A stretch of DNA of 64,000 nt from Glycine soja (Eukaryota > Streptophyta > Magnoliopsida > Fabales > Fabaceae): NCBI RefSeq assembly GCF_004193775.1, contig NC_041016.1:10627395-10691394 (forward strand), given 5' to 3'. The position numbers and the translations under genes were made by a program. Shown in pieces: positions 50,277 through 61,579 of this stretch. The notes under the pieces were generated by a model. The model saw only the letters and a list, made by a program, of their open reading frames with translations, was not told the origin of the DNA and did not search any database. Position 1 is the stretch's first letter, and every line of letters starts with the position of its first letter.

Positions 50277-50535
50277 CTTCCGGAAGAAGTGGTTCTTCCG
50301 GAAACATTCCGGAAGAAGGGGTTCTTCCGGAAAGGTCTTCCGGAACTTTGGAAGTTCTTCCGGAAGTGCGCGTCTTCCGGAAAGTTCCCGGAAGACGTTT
50401 TCCGGAAGTCTTCCGGAAGAACACTTCTTCCGGAAAACGTTTTGTTACTTCCGGAAGAACACTTCTTCCGGAAACTTTCCGGAAAAGGTTCTTCCGGAAC
50501 TTCCGGAAGAACCCCTAACGGGTCTTCCGGAAGAC
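50277..50535. repeat. Right subterminal TTCCGGAA array
   Basis: Sixteen exact TTCCGGAA palindromes plus one TTCCCGGAA variant in about 255 bases, in the mirrored position to the left array. Long open frames across it (poly S-G-R-T type) are by-products of the repeat. Confidence 0.95.
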
Positions 50536-50854
50536 GCCGTCGTCAGCCTTTTGAGCCATTTTTTCCGGCGTCCTCTCGTCTTCTCCCCTCTCGTCTTCTA
50601 CCCTAGGTTTCGTCTTCTACCCTAAGGTTCCACTAACCTAACGTTACACTAACCTACCCTAATGTAGTGCATAACAAAACCAAAGCTAAGAAGAAGGCCA
50701 CCTACCTCGAAAGCAAATGGGTCCAAGGGCTGTCGGAGAAGCTCGCAGAGAAGAAGCTTGTCGGGGAAGAGAGAAGAGAAGAAGCTTTTGCGGAAGAGAC
50801 ACAGTGAAAAAGAGAGAATGCTTCCGGGAAAAAAATGCTTTTTATTTTTTTAAA

Positions 50855-50928
50855 TGAAGGGCAAAATTGACCTTTCATTGAATTGCTGGGTGCACCAGCA
50901 ATATTGCTGGGTGCACCTAGCATATCCC
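50855..50928 (-). repeat. Right terminal inverted repeat of the MULE
   Basis: Ends ATATCCC immediately before TAAATTCAA (50,929-50,937). It contains the palindrome CCAGCAATATTGCTGG. Confidence 0.9.
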
Positions 50929-50937
50929 TAAATTCAA

Positions 50938-53900
50938 AACCGGCAGTTTGCTATTATCCATTGGGTTTATGTTAAATTAATTAGTTGGGTTTATGTTTAA
51001 ATAAATCACCCTATCAAAATTTTGATCCTGTGATCAACTTCTTGTTATCTTGAGTAAGACTTTCATGTCGTGTATCTCTTCTCATTTTATCTATTCTTAG
51101 AATTAATTATATAATTTTCACTATTATGTGTAAAATTTATGCGAATGTCATTTTAATTCCTTGGCCGGAGATAAAACAACGACATTTTTGGTTAAATAAT
51201 CAAATGGAAAGAAGCATATGGCATACGAGTGGGATGCGTATGATTGCACTACAAATGACAAGGATATATCAGTTTCCCTGTTGAATGGAAAACCAAATGA
51301 TACACTTCAATTTTGAAATATTCAACAACTTGCACACGTTTATATTTAATCAACATATTTTTTGTTTTTGAAAAATCAAACTCTGCCAGTTTTGGCCTCC
51401 AGGATGATCTTTTTTATATTCGTCCCACCAATATACATAAATGAGCAAATCCTCACACGTTAGTTCTTAAGATTATAGTTATTGAGATTTCAGTTTTTTA
51501 TGAGATTTATTTGATGGTTAAATCTTTACAAAATTAATAATAAAATGACTAACTTAATAAAAGAAAATTTAAAAAAATAATAGAATGATTCATTTATGTT
51601 TAGAGAACATGATCGAGGATGAAATTAATTTGAAAATACATTAGCTGCTTATACGCGCTTAAAAAAACGCGTTTGTAATTGTAAGTAAGCCATTTACAAC
51701 CCTTTATCTGTATATAATATAATATTTCTTATTTCTTTCTTAACAACGTACTTCTACTTGAAAATTGATCAATAATATTAATTTAATTTATTGTCTCATT
51801 TGGTAATCGAATTATCCAAACCAATTTCAGAAAAAGAAAAGATTTGGAGCTTAAGATAATCGATTATCCAATTGTTGAAAATGAAGAAAAGTTCTTTATG
51901 TAAATTGATAATCGATTATCACATATGATAATCGATTATCCACTTAGCACAAAAGGAACTAAAATTATTGGACTGAAACAAGTTAATCAATTATCCTTTT
52001 TGATAATCGATTAATCAATTTCTAGAATTGCAGAACAAAGGGGATTTTGTTGAATTAATTGATTACCTGGTTTTATAATCAATTAGATATGTTTTTATTG
52101 TCAAAATTTATAAATACCCCTAAATGTTTTCTTAGAAAAAGACTCTTGATTGGTTCAGTTTTAGAGAAAAACATTGCAAGAGAGTCTGAAAAACAATAAC
52201 ACTGCAATAAAATTGAAGATTGAAGTTGATCAAATAATCATTCATTTTAACAACATGATTTAATTATCTCGTGAAAAAGTATTGAAGATTAAAAATTTAC
52301 ACATTTCAGGTGTATTCAATCCTTTATCTTTTAATATTTTAGAGTATTGTTTTTTTTTGTTAGAGTTATTAGGGATGTTGGAGAATCTTTTTTTGTAGGA
52401 TTCAAGAGAAAGATTTACTTTCTATTAGAGGATTATGTATGCATACTGTTTATACTAGTGTTCTTTATAAAGTGGAAGTTCCAAGAGATTTTAGAACAAA
52501 TTGGATATAAGTTCGGATTGGATTTAACTAGTATGAAGTCTTGTATTATTCTCTTATTCTTTATAACTTTGAGTTTTGTAATCATCTTGATATTAGAATT
52601 GATTTCAAAGGATTATCATAAAAAGTTTCTATTTTCCATTTTTTTTGAAAAACTTTGATTGATTTATAGAGATGTTTTTAATTGATGTTAAAAACAATTT
52701 GATAAAGATTTTGAAAGAATTTATTCAACTTTCATTCTAAATTCTCAACCTGAACCAACATTCATAAAGGTCAACTTTATTTTAAAAAAATTGACATAAA
52801 AAGAATGAGTTTGATTTCAGTGTGAGTATCATTTTGATGAATAATTTATAAATATTCTTATAAATGTTTATTGAACTTTGAGGCTTGACTCTAATAAATT
52901 TTGAGACCCAACTCAGATAAATTTTTCAATACTAAAAAAACTTTTATAAACATTTTTATATTCTAGTTTGAGAAATGCAATAAACATTTAAAGGTTGTGT
53001 TTGGAAATTCATTCACAATTTTTTACACGGGGAATCTGATTTTCCAATACACTAAATTTAGAAGGAAGAGATTGATGAATTAGAAAACACACTTATTTAT
53101 TTTGAGTTCGAGTTTTATGTTTTATCCGATTTAAATTGGAGTGTGTACATAATTTTTGTAAAAAAACGCACGCTTACACAAGCAAACAGTTATACTTCAC
53201 ATTGATTTTTCACCTTCTAGGACATCGTCCAAACTCATCCCCTACAACACTGCTGGTTGATTAAGAAAAAATGAAGGCGACACAAAACCCGGATTAATCA
53301 TCCTTTTAAGACTTTTGTAAAAGTCAACATTCTTTTATATTCTAAAAGAATAGATATAATATTATTTTTAACATTATTTAATTAGTTGAAACTCCTTACA
53401 CTTGTACCAGAATAAAACAACTCTTTTGCTCTTTTTTCTTCCTAATGTGCAATTAGTCAACGAAGATAAGTCATGCAGCATCAGTATAATTCAACAACCC
53501 AAAGAAAGCTAAACTAATCATAAATTTCTAATTTATAGGGGGGAAATAATCAATAACGTACTTACCAAACAAAATATATGGTCCATAGAAAAACAAAATA
53601 TCTAGTAATAGATTACCGCTGTTTATTTTTTTTTAACTCATATATAATAATAAGCCAAAGTGACTTTATATAAAAATATCTATATATATAATCTATTTAT
53701 CGGATAGATGTCGACTTCAATTCTTTCTGTCAAGGAACGTTAACAAGTCATAACTGATCATAATCAAAACAATTTCAAGAAGATTCCTCATTTGAGTCAT
53801 TCCACCAAATATTTTTGCAATGAAAATAAAAATTCGTTCGAGAGTTCATGGTTAATTATATCTTGATGTATGGAAATTCAGTTGAAATGCTGATCTGTTT

Positions 53901-53960
53901 TAACAGATATTTTTTATTATGTTTAGATCAAGAATGAATACCTGCCCACACATACTTAAA
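50938..53960. other. Intergenic region with a probable LTR-type promoter fragment
   Basis: No gene is supported. A cluster of ATAATCGATTAT-type palindromes (listed separately) is followed by TTTATAAATACCCC near 52,109-52,122 and an A-rich leader-like stretch. This is the architecture of an LTR U3 plus TATA box. I could not find matching ends. The frame at 52,347-52,658 is not convincing as a gene. Confidence 0.45.
51857..52085. repeat. Cluster of ATAATCGATTAT palindromes
   Basis: Exact GATAATCGATTATC-like units occur near 51,857, 51,906 and 51,929, a close variant (TTGATAATCGATTAATCAAT) near 51,999, and degenerate TTAATCAATTATCC/TAATTGATTACC/ATAATCAATTAG forms between. Similar clusters are a feature of some legume LTR-retrotransposon U3 regions. 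Confidence 0.75.
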
Positions 53961-53993
53961 AAACTAACTTATTTGATAATCATACCACATTGG

Positions 53994-54116
53994 TTGACTC
54001 CAAAAAAAAGAAGAAGGAGAAGAAAAACTCGTTTATGACAATCCTCACGTTTCTGTTGGTCGCAAAATTGGACCAACGTACACGTCCTAAACACTTCCTG
54101 TAGTGTATATATAAAA
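53994..54116 (+). promoter_or_regulatory. Promoter of BBE-like copy 3: W-box and TATA box
   Basis: TATATATAAAA at 54,106-54,116 lies 60 bases before the ATG, leaving a short leader. TTGGTTGACT at 53,990-53,999 contains a W-box core (TTGAC followed by T), the WRKY-binding motif found in many wound- and pathogen-responsive genes. The role is inferred. Confidence 0.6.
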
Positions 54117-54175
54117 ACCGCACTCACCCTCCCCGAAGTCACCAACAACACTTGTCATAGAATTCACAACCGACA

Positions 54176-55810
54176 ATGGCGACAAAACCTCGTTTGGCTT
54201 ATCTCTCTTCCACTTTTCTTCTTCTTCTTGTTGTAACTGTCTTTACTTCGGTGTCGGCACAAGCCCCAGAATCCCCATCACTCTACAACACCTTCCTTCA
54301 ATGCCTCACCAAATACACAAATAACCCCTCCAACATAGTCTTCGCCAACACCAACCCCAAGTTCCCCACTATCCTCCAAAACTACATCCGAAACGCGCGT
54401 TTCAACACCTCCTCGACGCGAAAACCATTACTCATCGTCACTCCCCAGCAAGAATCACACGTCCAGGGCACAGTAATCTGCGCCAAAAGCGTTGAAATTC
54501 AACTCAAAATCAGAAGCGGAGGCCATGATTACGAGGGCATCTCGTACATCTCCGAGGAACCCTTCGTCATCCTCGACATGTTCAACTATCGCAGAATCAC
54601 CGTGGACGTAAAAAACGAGGTTGCAGTGGTCGAAGCTGGAGCAACACTTGGAGAAGTTTATTACAGAATCTGGGAGAAGAGTAAAGTTCTTGGCTTTCCA
54701 GCAGGGGTGTGTCCCACTGTTGGCGTCGGTGGCCATTTCAGCGGCGGAGGGTACGGCAACATGTTGAGAAAATATGGCTTATCCGTTGATAACGTCATCG
54801 ACGCGCAAATTGTTGATGTGAAAGGAAATCTTCTAAACAGAAAAACAATGGGGGAAGATCTGTTCTGGGCTATTAGAGGAGGTGGTGGAGCGAGTTTTGG
54901 TGTCATTTTGTCGTTTACTATTAAACTCGTTCCGGTGCCGGAAACGGTTACCGTTTTCCGCGTTGAGAAGACTCTTGAAACGAATGTCACTGCCACTGAC
55001 CTTGTCGTGCAGTGGCAGCAGGTGGCGCCAAATACTGATGATAGACTTTTCATGAGGTTACTGTTGCAGCCTGTGAGTTCGAAGGTTGTGAAGGGAACAA
55101 GAACCGTTAGAGCCTCGGTTGTGGCTTTGTTCCTCGGAGGGGCTAATGAGGTTGTGTCGATTTTGGCGAAGGAGTTTCCTCTTCTTGGGTTAAAGAAGGA
55201 GAATTGCACTGAGGTGAGTTGGATTGACTCTGTTCTGTGGTGGAACGATGACAATAGTTTGAAGAATGGTGACAAACCTGAAACCTTATTGGATCGGAAT
55301 TTAAACAATGCAGGTTTTCTCAAAAGAAAATCTGATTACGTCCAGAATGCTATTTCCAGAGATGGGTTGGAGTGGCTATTTAAAAGGATGATTGAGTTGG
55401 GAAAAACGGGGCTTGTTTTCAATCCTTATGGAGGGAAAATGGCTGAGATTCCTTCTGATGCGACGCCGTTTCCGCACCGTAAAGGGAACTTGTATAAGAT
55501 CCAGTACTCTGTGAACTGGGATGATCCTTCACCCGGTGCTGCTCTGAATTTCACGAACCAGGCTAAGAGGTTGTTCAGTTACATGACCCCTTTTGTGTCC
55601 AAGAATCCCAGAAGTGCGTTTTTGAATTATAGGGATCTTGATATTGGGGTTAACAGCTTTGGTGAGAATAGCTTTCAGGAAGGGTTGGTTTATGGGACCA
55701 AATACTTCAATGATAATTTTCAGAGGCTTGTGAAGATTAAGACCACGGTTGATCCTGAAAACTTTTTCAGGAATGAACAGAGTATCCCTGTTCTTCATGG
55801 CGAAGCATAG
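54176..55810 (+). CDS. Berberine-bridge-enzyme-like FAD-linked oxidoreductase (copy 3, intact)
   Basis: Intronless, 544 aa. A signal peptide (LSSTFLLLLVVTVFTSVSA, residues 10-28) predicts secretion. FAD is expected to be held by His117 (RSGGHDYEG) and Cys179 (GVCPTVGVGGH). The gate position three residues after Cys is Val182, the common oxidase type. C-terminal BBE domain: [17 protein letters not shown] (226-242), NPYGGKM (416-422), the K441-I-Q443-Y motif, Tyr485 in NYRDLDIG, and VDPENFFRNEQSIPVL at the end. Cys43 and Cys102 are the probable disulphide pair. Several N-x-S/T sites suggest glycosylation. The start is the first ATG and is followed at once by the signal peptide. The gene has higher GC in its first third than the neighbouring copies. 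Closest to the right-edge copy in its C-terminal motifs (FVSKNPR, NYRDLDIG). Substrate not predictable from sequence alone. Confidence 0.95.
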   Translation: MATKPRLAYLSSTFLLLLVVTVFTSVSAQAPESPSLYNTFLQCLTKYTNNPSNIVFANTNPKFPTILQNYIRNARFNTSSTRKPLLIVTPQQESHVQGTVICAKSVEIQLKIRSGGHDYEGISYISEEPFVILDMFNYRRITVDVKNEVAVVEAGATLGEVYYRIWEKSKVLGFPAGVCPTVGVGGHFSGGGYGNMLRKYGLSVDNVIDAQIVDVKGNLLNRKTMGEDLFWAIRGGGGASFGVILSFTIKLVPVPETVTVFRVEKTLETNVTATDLVVQWQQVAPNTDDRLFMRLLLQPVSSKVVKGTRTVRASVVALFLGGANEVVSILAKEFPLLGLKKENCTEVSWIDSVLWWNDDNSLKNGDKPETLLDRNLNNAGFLKRKSDYVQNAISRDGLEWLFKRMIELGKTGLVFNPYGGKMAEIPSDATPFPHRKGNLYKIQYSVNWDDPSPGAALNFTNQAKRLFSYMTPFVSKNPRSAFLNYRDLDIGVNSFGENSFQEGLVYGTKYFNDNFQRLVKIKTTVDPENFFRNEQSIPVLHGEA

Positions 55811-57726
55811 GGAATCATACAGATACAGTGAAGAATATTGCTTAGTTTTTTTTTTTTTTTCCTTGTTTGACAGTAAAGAATATTGCTTAGTGCTCCTGTT
55901 AGTTGTGGCATTTTCTTTTGTTCCTATAGTTCTATATGAATAGTTGGCCCATAGGCCGTGATGTTTGTCAATTGATTTGATTATTATTATATCATTGAAT
56001 TTTAAAGTTGAGGTATATGGTAGGTTCTGCTTACGGATTTTCATTTATTTTATTTGTTCTTTTCTTTCTGTTTATTTTTGCTCCTCCATTTGTGCATTTA
56101 ATCATGAGACTTGTGTCAGGGCGGTAGGAAAACTGGTTAAATCCCAGTATGAATATAATAATATGAGAGTACTCGTTATTGGTTGAATTATCCGAACTAT
56201 ACTTGTGTGACTAGTGGAGGTCTTGCTTTTTCAGGCTGACCAGTGACCACATCTTGTGGTTCTTATTTTTTCTTGTGGTTTTTGTCTTTAGATTTTGTCT
56301 TGTGGTCCCATGAATTTTCAATGCGTGATGTTCTGCAAGGGATTTTTAACTCCTCCACTTTATTCATTTAATTTAGTTTGATTTTTGACCAAATTCATTG
56401 AATTTCATAAGCCCACCTGTTTTAGTTTAAACCAGACATACGAAATTACCGAGCAATTTCAGTGGAACTAGTCACGGGAATTGTTTGACAAAAATGTCGT
56501 TACGTGCAATTAATACTTATTTCGGTTAGTTTAGTAATATCCAAATAATTATTTCCTAAAACAAAAATAACTAATTTTACAATAAAAAATAAGATTATTT
56601 TTAAAATATCTTTCATCAGAACTTATTATTATGAATAAAAAAGAGTTATTAAAAATAAAAATAAAATTAAATAAATGATATTTTAGGATGAATAATATTA
56701 AATATGACAAAATTAGTTAAATTTGTTTATATTTAAATCCAATAAATAAGATTATTTTTTTACTTATATAAGAATTAAGAAAATAATTAATTTAATTAAT
56801 AATATTAAATTTATTTTAATTTTATGTTTTTCATTAAATTACTCTTAACACTAATGATACAAACTCTTGTTTTGGTCATAAGTCAGTCCTGGCTCAACAA
56901 AACCATATTGGTATAAATTAGGGCAAGAAGTAATAATGAACCAAGAAAGACCCAAAAGATTCAACTCTCACCCTGATCTCAATGACACACAAAGCCTCCA
57001 ATGGCACCAACCACAAACTACAACTCAAGCCTCCAATTTGCCATAAAGATATATCTTATCTCCTATTGGGGAATCACAAGATAGACATGAACGAGTTATA
57101 TCTCATGATATGGCAGAACAATTCCCTATCCAAGGATGACAAGTTAAATACTACGATAATAACCACAAGATGTTTTTGTTTACCACTTGAAGCGTGAGAA
57201 TGATCACTAACCCTAATGCCCCTAATCAATCCATGCGAGCAAATCAACAGTACTGCAAATCATTGTGCTAGCTGGCGGCTATAGGGGACATGTGCACAAA
57301 AAAACAACTCACTCCAATAGGGAAGGAGACATCACTTAAGCAAAGATGAGTCCCTTTTTAGCTTGCCATGGGCCTGTTGGACTCGTGCGCGCTACAGTAG
57401 CAAGTTGGATTTAATTATTAATCTTTATTTAATTAATTTCTCCCACTCTGATTATTTGCTTTATGTTTGTAATCCTATTATTATATAAGTTTAATGATTA
57501 TGTGTTAATAATGTAAAATAATTTTGCATTGTTATTATTCACAAATTATCTTTTGTTTGACTTTTAAAGTAATTATGATAAAAGTCAACAAACTATTTAC
57601 ATGTTCAAGTAGCATGAGATCCAATTCATTTTCAGCAATAGCTAAATAGGAAGGTAAACTAAACATGGATAAGTCAAAGTTGGAAGTTCATGGGCCATTA
57701 AGTTGAATTGTTAGGTCGGTGGATTC
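55811..57726. other. Intergenic region downstream of BBE-like copy 3
   Basis: The first 150-350 bases are likely 3' UTR. The rest is AT-rich, with one less AT-rich stretch at 56,930-57,400 (many CCTCCAAT/CACAAG phrases) that I cannot assign. No gene is supported. Confidence 0.5.
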
Positions 57727-58049
57727 TTAGAACAACTTTAGTGTTAGATCTTGAGCTTAAAATCCGGTATTTAATAGATTTGCCACTAAAGATGGAGTTA
57801 GGACCTCTACACTAGAGGATGAGATCTTCCACAAGATCCTTAAAGATATGCATCTTCTTTTAAAACAAATTATTTTTTACTCCTTCTCTCCCTAATAGTT
57901 TCTGGAAGGAAGCAATGAATAGAACAAAGAGGGGAAAAAAGAAAACAGATCCACACCCACCTCCACAACAACAAATCCAAATAACAACAACAAAATACAA
58001 CGAAAATAATAAATTTAAAAATTAAATACAGTTAGAAACACAAATATGA

Positions 58050-58500
58050 GGGAGAAGAGCATGTTGTGGTGGTGTCGAGGTAGATGAGGGAGAAGAGGAA
58101 TGTGGTGGCCTTCACTAGGGAGATGGAGGTTATGTGAGAGAGAAGAGCATCTGTGCTGACAGCGGTGGCCCTATCTAGTCGAGAAGGAGGGTGGGGGGTA
58201 GAAGGAAGAGGTAAAGGGGAGGGAAGGTGGGCTAGAGGAGAAAAGGGAATGTAAAGGGAAAAGAAAGGGGCAATAAAGGGGGAGGGTGGTTGTGGAGGGA
58301 GGGTGGGGCCATGGAGGGTTTCGTGGAAATGGGATGGGAAAGAGGAACTTAGGGTCGTGTAGGGATTTGTGGTGGGGTAGAGAGGAAAGGGGAAGTGAAA
58401 GGGGGCGAGTGTGTTGCCTGTGTGAGGGAGAAGAGAAGGTTTGGGCGTGAAAGAGAAGAGAGGGTGTGAGGGAGAAAAATGTGTTTGTCCGTGAAAAGTG
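58050..58500. repeat. Purine-rich (GGGA/GAGG) tract
   Basis: About 450 bases with very strong strand asymmetry (GGGAGAAGAG, GGGGGAGGGTGG and similar). The proline- and serine-rich open frames on the minus strand are artefacts of this asymmetry. It lies between the left TIR and the solo LTR. Confidence 0.75.
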
Positions 58501-58549
58501 AAAAGGTTTTGTTTTTTTAAAATAAAGAATCTCATCGTTGCTTGTCACC

Positions 58550-59870
58550 TGTCATACTCTAATTTCGTCCGGGGACTATCGTTCATTGATCTTTTGATCC
58601 TTGTTAGTTGACTTACGGTGTTGAACGCCATTTATAATGCGAAACAGATGATCATTCAGTGTTTTGATCAAGAATGCGAAAAATACCAAAAAAAGGGGCA
58701 AAAGGGTTTTTTCCTTGGTTTTCCTGGACCTTAGCTCGCCCAGGCTAGCCTCTGGCTCGCTTGGGCCACCAAATAACTTCATAGTGAAGAAACCAACTCG
58801 CCTGGGCAAGCTCTAGCTCGCTTGGGTGAGCTCATTGCTTCAGCACTAAGTTTCAACTCACTTGGGCGAGCTGCAACTGCCCCAAAGTGACCCTTTGCCT
58901 ATAAATAGGCATCCTAGGGGTGTTTTAAAGGGTTCCAAGGGTTAGAAGTGGAGAGAATTGAGAGAAGAGAGAAAGAAGAAGAAGAAAGAAGAGGAAACGA
59001 AGCCGAGGCGCTACCGAATCACGACCGCGATCATTCCTTACGTCGTTTTCTTGTTCTGTGTTCTTCGTGCGACCGTCGGTTAGTTTTATTTTTAGGGATT
59101 GAATGTGATATATGTACCCTTATTAGGGGTCCCCTTTGTTATTATGTGCACATCCATATTCTCCATCTATCATCGACAATCTCGTTTTCCTTTGTAAAGT
59201 TCAATCTTAATCGATCACTAGTGTTGTAAAGTTGTCTTTAAAGAGATTGAAAGTTAATAAACAAAACCAAGATAAAACCAACTCATAAATAACTTCTTTT
59301 TGTCAAATATCACTTGAGATCGTTTCAAGGTCCATCGCCTTAACGATTCCCTCCACTTTTCAAATTTATATGATCATTTTAGGATCCAACGCCTTAATGA
59401 TACTCTCCGCTTTTCAAAATTTAAAACATCGTTTCAAGTTCCAACGACTTAAATGACTTTTTTGTTCGCAATTAAAATAAATATTTCAAAAGCATAAAAA
59501 TCAATTTAACACATAAACATTCAGACTTAAAGAACTATATAGGTCTGAATTCCTCATCGCACCTGAGGATACGGGGCAACACCCTTGTCGACCCTAAAAA
59601 AATAAAAAGGAAAAATACACAATTTTGAAGTCACGTTTTTACACACTCGATTAAAGACTGCCGTCCCTTGTGACGGGTGTGTGGGGTGCTAATACCTTCC
59701 CCATGAGTAAACACTCCCGAATCCTTATTTTCAAAATTCTCAGACCTCTTTTTAGTTTTTCTAACGTTTTCCTCGAATAAACGTTGGTGGCGACTCCCAC
59801 ACGTTTTTCTTTTTGGAAGACTCTCCTTAGGCTTTTCATCCACACTCCCATTGTAGAGTAGGTTGTGACA
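58550..59870 (+). repeat. Solo LTR nested in the Harbinger element
   Basis: Starts TGTCATACTC, ends GGTTGTGACA, and is flanked by a perfect 5-bp duplication TCACC (58,545-58,549 and 59,871-59,875). Length 1,321 bp. The U3 part contains repeated CTCGC(C/T)(C/T)(A/G)GG and TTGGG(C/T)GAGCT phrases (58,733-58,873), then CTATAAATAGG near 58,900 as a TATA box; transcription would run on the plus strand. A short block (GATCGTTTCAAG, CAACG(A/C)CTTAA) is repeated about three times near 59,320-59,450. No internal retroelement sequence remains, so it arose by LTR-LTR recombination. The family is probably gypsy-type, not proven. Confidence 0.9.
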
Positions 59871-60062
59871 TCACCAATGACATATGACCAAATTTGAACC
59901 ATTTGCTAGTGTAAAATTTATCAAGATAATTGTTTAAATTTCAAACAATCTAATTAATGAAATTAAAATATTATAAAATTATGCATTTGAAATCCTATAA
60001 ATTCACTCATTGGTGATCATATTTTTCACACCATTTTTCATTGTCCTTTTATTCTCATTCTT

Positions 60063-61130
60063 AATGGATCCAAATTAGTTTCATTGGCAAGCATATTACA
60101 ATTATTTGCAAAATTATCAAATGGCTCCCACAATAAAAAATTCTCAAAATACTCCTTAATTTTTTTCCCTTGCCACCATCTCCAATAAATTTTATGCAAA
60201 ATAATCAATCTCTTTCCACTGAAAATTCTAAAAGTTCTCAAACTTTTTCTTCAATGCCATAAAGCAATTTCGTCGTGTTTCGTATGCTTCCCAATAGTTC
60301 TAGTGGTTCACAAACTCCTTCCAATGATGAAATTGAAACCCAATTTCCATAATTTTTTACCCAAATTTGGCTAGAAAATATCACACTAAAGGAAGGAAAA
60401 GAGAATTCTACAAAAAAGAAAACACGAATTTACTTTTCAATTGAAGATGATACACAACTCATTGGTTCATGGCTTAATGTCTCAATGGATCCAATTGTTG
60501 ATGATGGTCAATCAAGAGAGCATTTTTGGTTAAGAGTTATAAGAAATTACAACAACTTTTATGGCAATCTACGAGAGAGAACCTTGAATCAAGTGATATC
60601 TTGATGACAAAAAATTAATGTTGGGGTTCAAAAGTTCAAGGACCATTACAAACAAGTTGTTGATTTGAAGAAAAACGGTTATAAGAAGAGTGATGTCATG
60701 ATTCATGCATATGTCATTTGGAAGGAAGACGAGGGAAACAACTTTGCTTTAAAGCATGCATGGTGACTACTAAAAGATCAACCTAAATGGTTAGAACAAT
60801 GTACATGAATTTATTCAAAAAGAACAAAGCTTTATGCTTTTGGGGCTTACTCATCGTCATCTAACCCGGAGATATCGATTGAGGTTTCAAAAATTGGCAC
60901 ACCATCACGAATCCCTCATCCAATGGGATAAAAGGCAACCAAGAGGAAGATCAAGTGGAAAGAAGATGCAACGGTTCATCGATTGTGGACTTGTCAGACA
61001 TGGAAGCTGTAATCAGGGAAAAAATGTTGTCAAGAAATGAATAGCAGAGGCAAAGGAGAAGAAGAATGTAACAATGTTGTACGAAATTCTAATGAAGGAC
61101 ACATCTGTCATTTCTAAAGATTAACTCAAG
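60063..61130 (+). pseudogene. Harbinger ORF1 (Myb/SANT-like) remnant
   Basis: Begins MDPN-stop-FHWQ, then degraded sequence, then a recognisable trihelix-like segment, EDDTQLIGSWLNVSMDPIV, HFWLRVIRNYNNFYG (60,445-60,570), followed by QKFKDHYKQVVDLKKNGYKKSD-like sequence. This is the pattern of the plant PIF/Harbinger ORF1 DNA-binding protein. Multiple stops and at least one frameshift. Confidence 0.75.
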
Positions 61131-61579
61131 AAACATGAAATCACTTGTAATTATATTTTAAAAAAGCTTAGCAATTAGTTATTGTGTTGTAAGTTAGTTT
61201 TAATTAGACACTATGTTGCAGGTTTATTTTAATTAGTCACTATGTTGTAACGATTTTAGTTTTAATTAGTATTCATATTGTAACTTTTAATTAGTTGAAT
61301 GTTGAACTTTGTGTTAATTAGTTTTCATATTGTAACTTTATGTTAATTATTAATTTTTAATTATGTAACTAGCAGTGTGATTGTTACAAAACTAGCCATT
61401 TTAAAAGTAGTCGTTGGGATACTAGCCGTTAAAAAGTAATCATTGTGAAACTAGAAATTAAAAATTAGCCGTTGGAAATGATGCTATTTAATTGCTAAAT
61501 TTGCTTTCAATCATCCACCTTTCTACAAACTCTGCAGTCTTCTTCTTTCTTTTTTTCTCTAGCTCCGCTCACTTGTAAA

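Larger units (their letters stand above)
44524..50928. mobile_element. Mutator-type (MULE) DNA transposon carrying a plant mobile domain gene
   Basis: A 6,405-bp element flanked by a perfect 9-bp duplication TAAATTCAA (44,515-44,523 and 50,929-50,937), the length diagnostic of Mutator elements. Terminal inverted repeats are about 73 bp (44,524-44,596 and 50,855-50,928), imperfect but clear. Both read GGGA, then GTGCACCCAGCA, TATTGCTGG, GCACCCAGCAA and GCCCTTCA. Inside each TIR, CCAGCA(A/T)TATTGCTGG is itself a palindrome. No MURA-like transposase frame is recognisable on either strand, so the element is probably non-autonomous. Its content is a four-exon PMD gene on the minus strand, TTCCGGAA arrays next to both ends, an A/T-rich stretch (49.4-50.27 kb) and several short tandem repeats. 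Confidence 0.9.

Noticed and set aside
44606..50535. TTCCGGAA arrays considered as a CRISPR-like or simple satellite array
   Set aside because: The spacing is irregular, there are no uniform spacers, and the host is a plant; the sites mirror the ends of a transposon.
50289..50606. Plus-strand frame with S-G-R-T and F-R-K repeats, and a similar one at 44,536-44,883
   Set aside because: They translate the TTCCGGAA palindrome arrays; there is no reason to think they are expressed.
52347..52658. 103-codon hydrophobic frame
   Set aside because: AT-driven Phe/Ile/Leu composition, downstream of an LTR-like promoter fragment, with no conserved motif.
54455..55323. Antisense frames across BBE-like copy 3 (93 and 220 codons) and similar ones across copies 1 and 2
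   Set aside because: Shadows of conserved coding sequence on the other strand; no independent features.
58032..58548. Two overlapping Pro/Ser/Phe-rich minus-strand frames
   Set aside because: They arise from the purine-rich strand bias inside the Harbinger element and show no domain or codon pattern.
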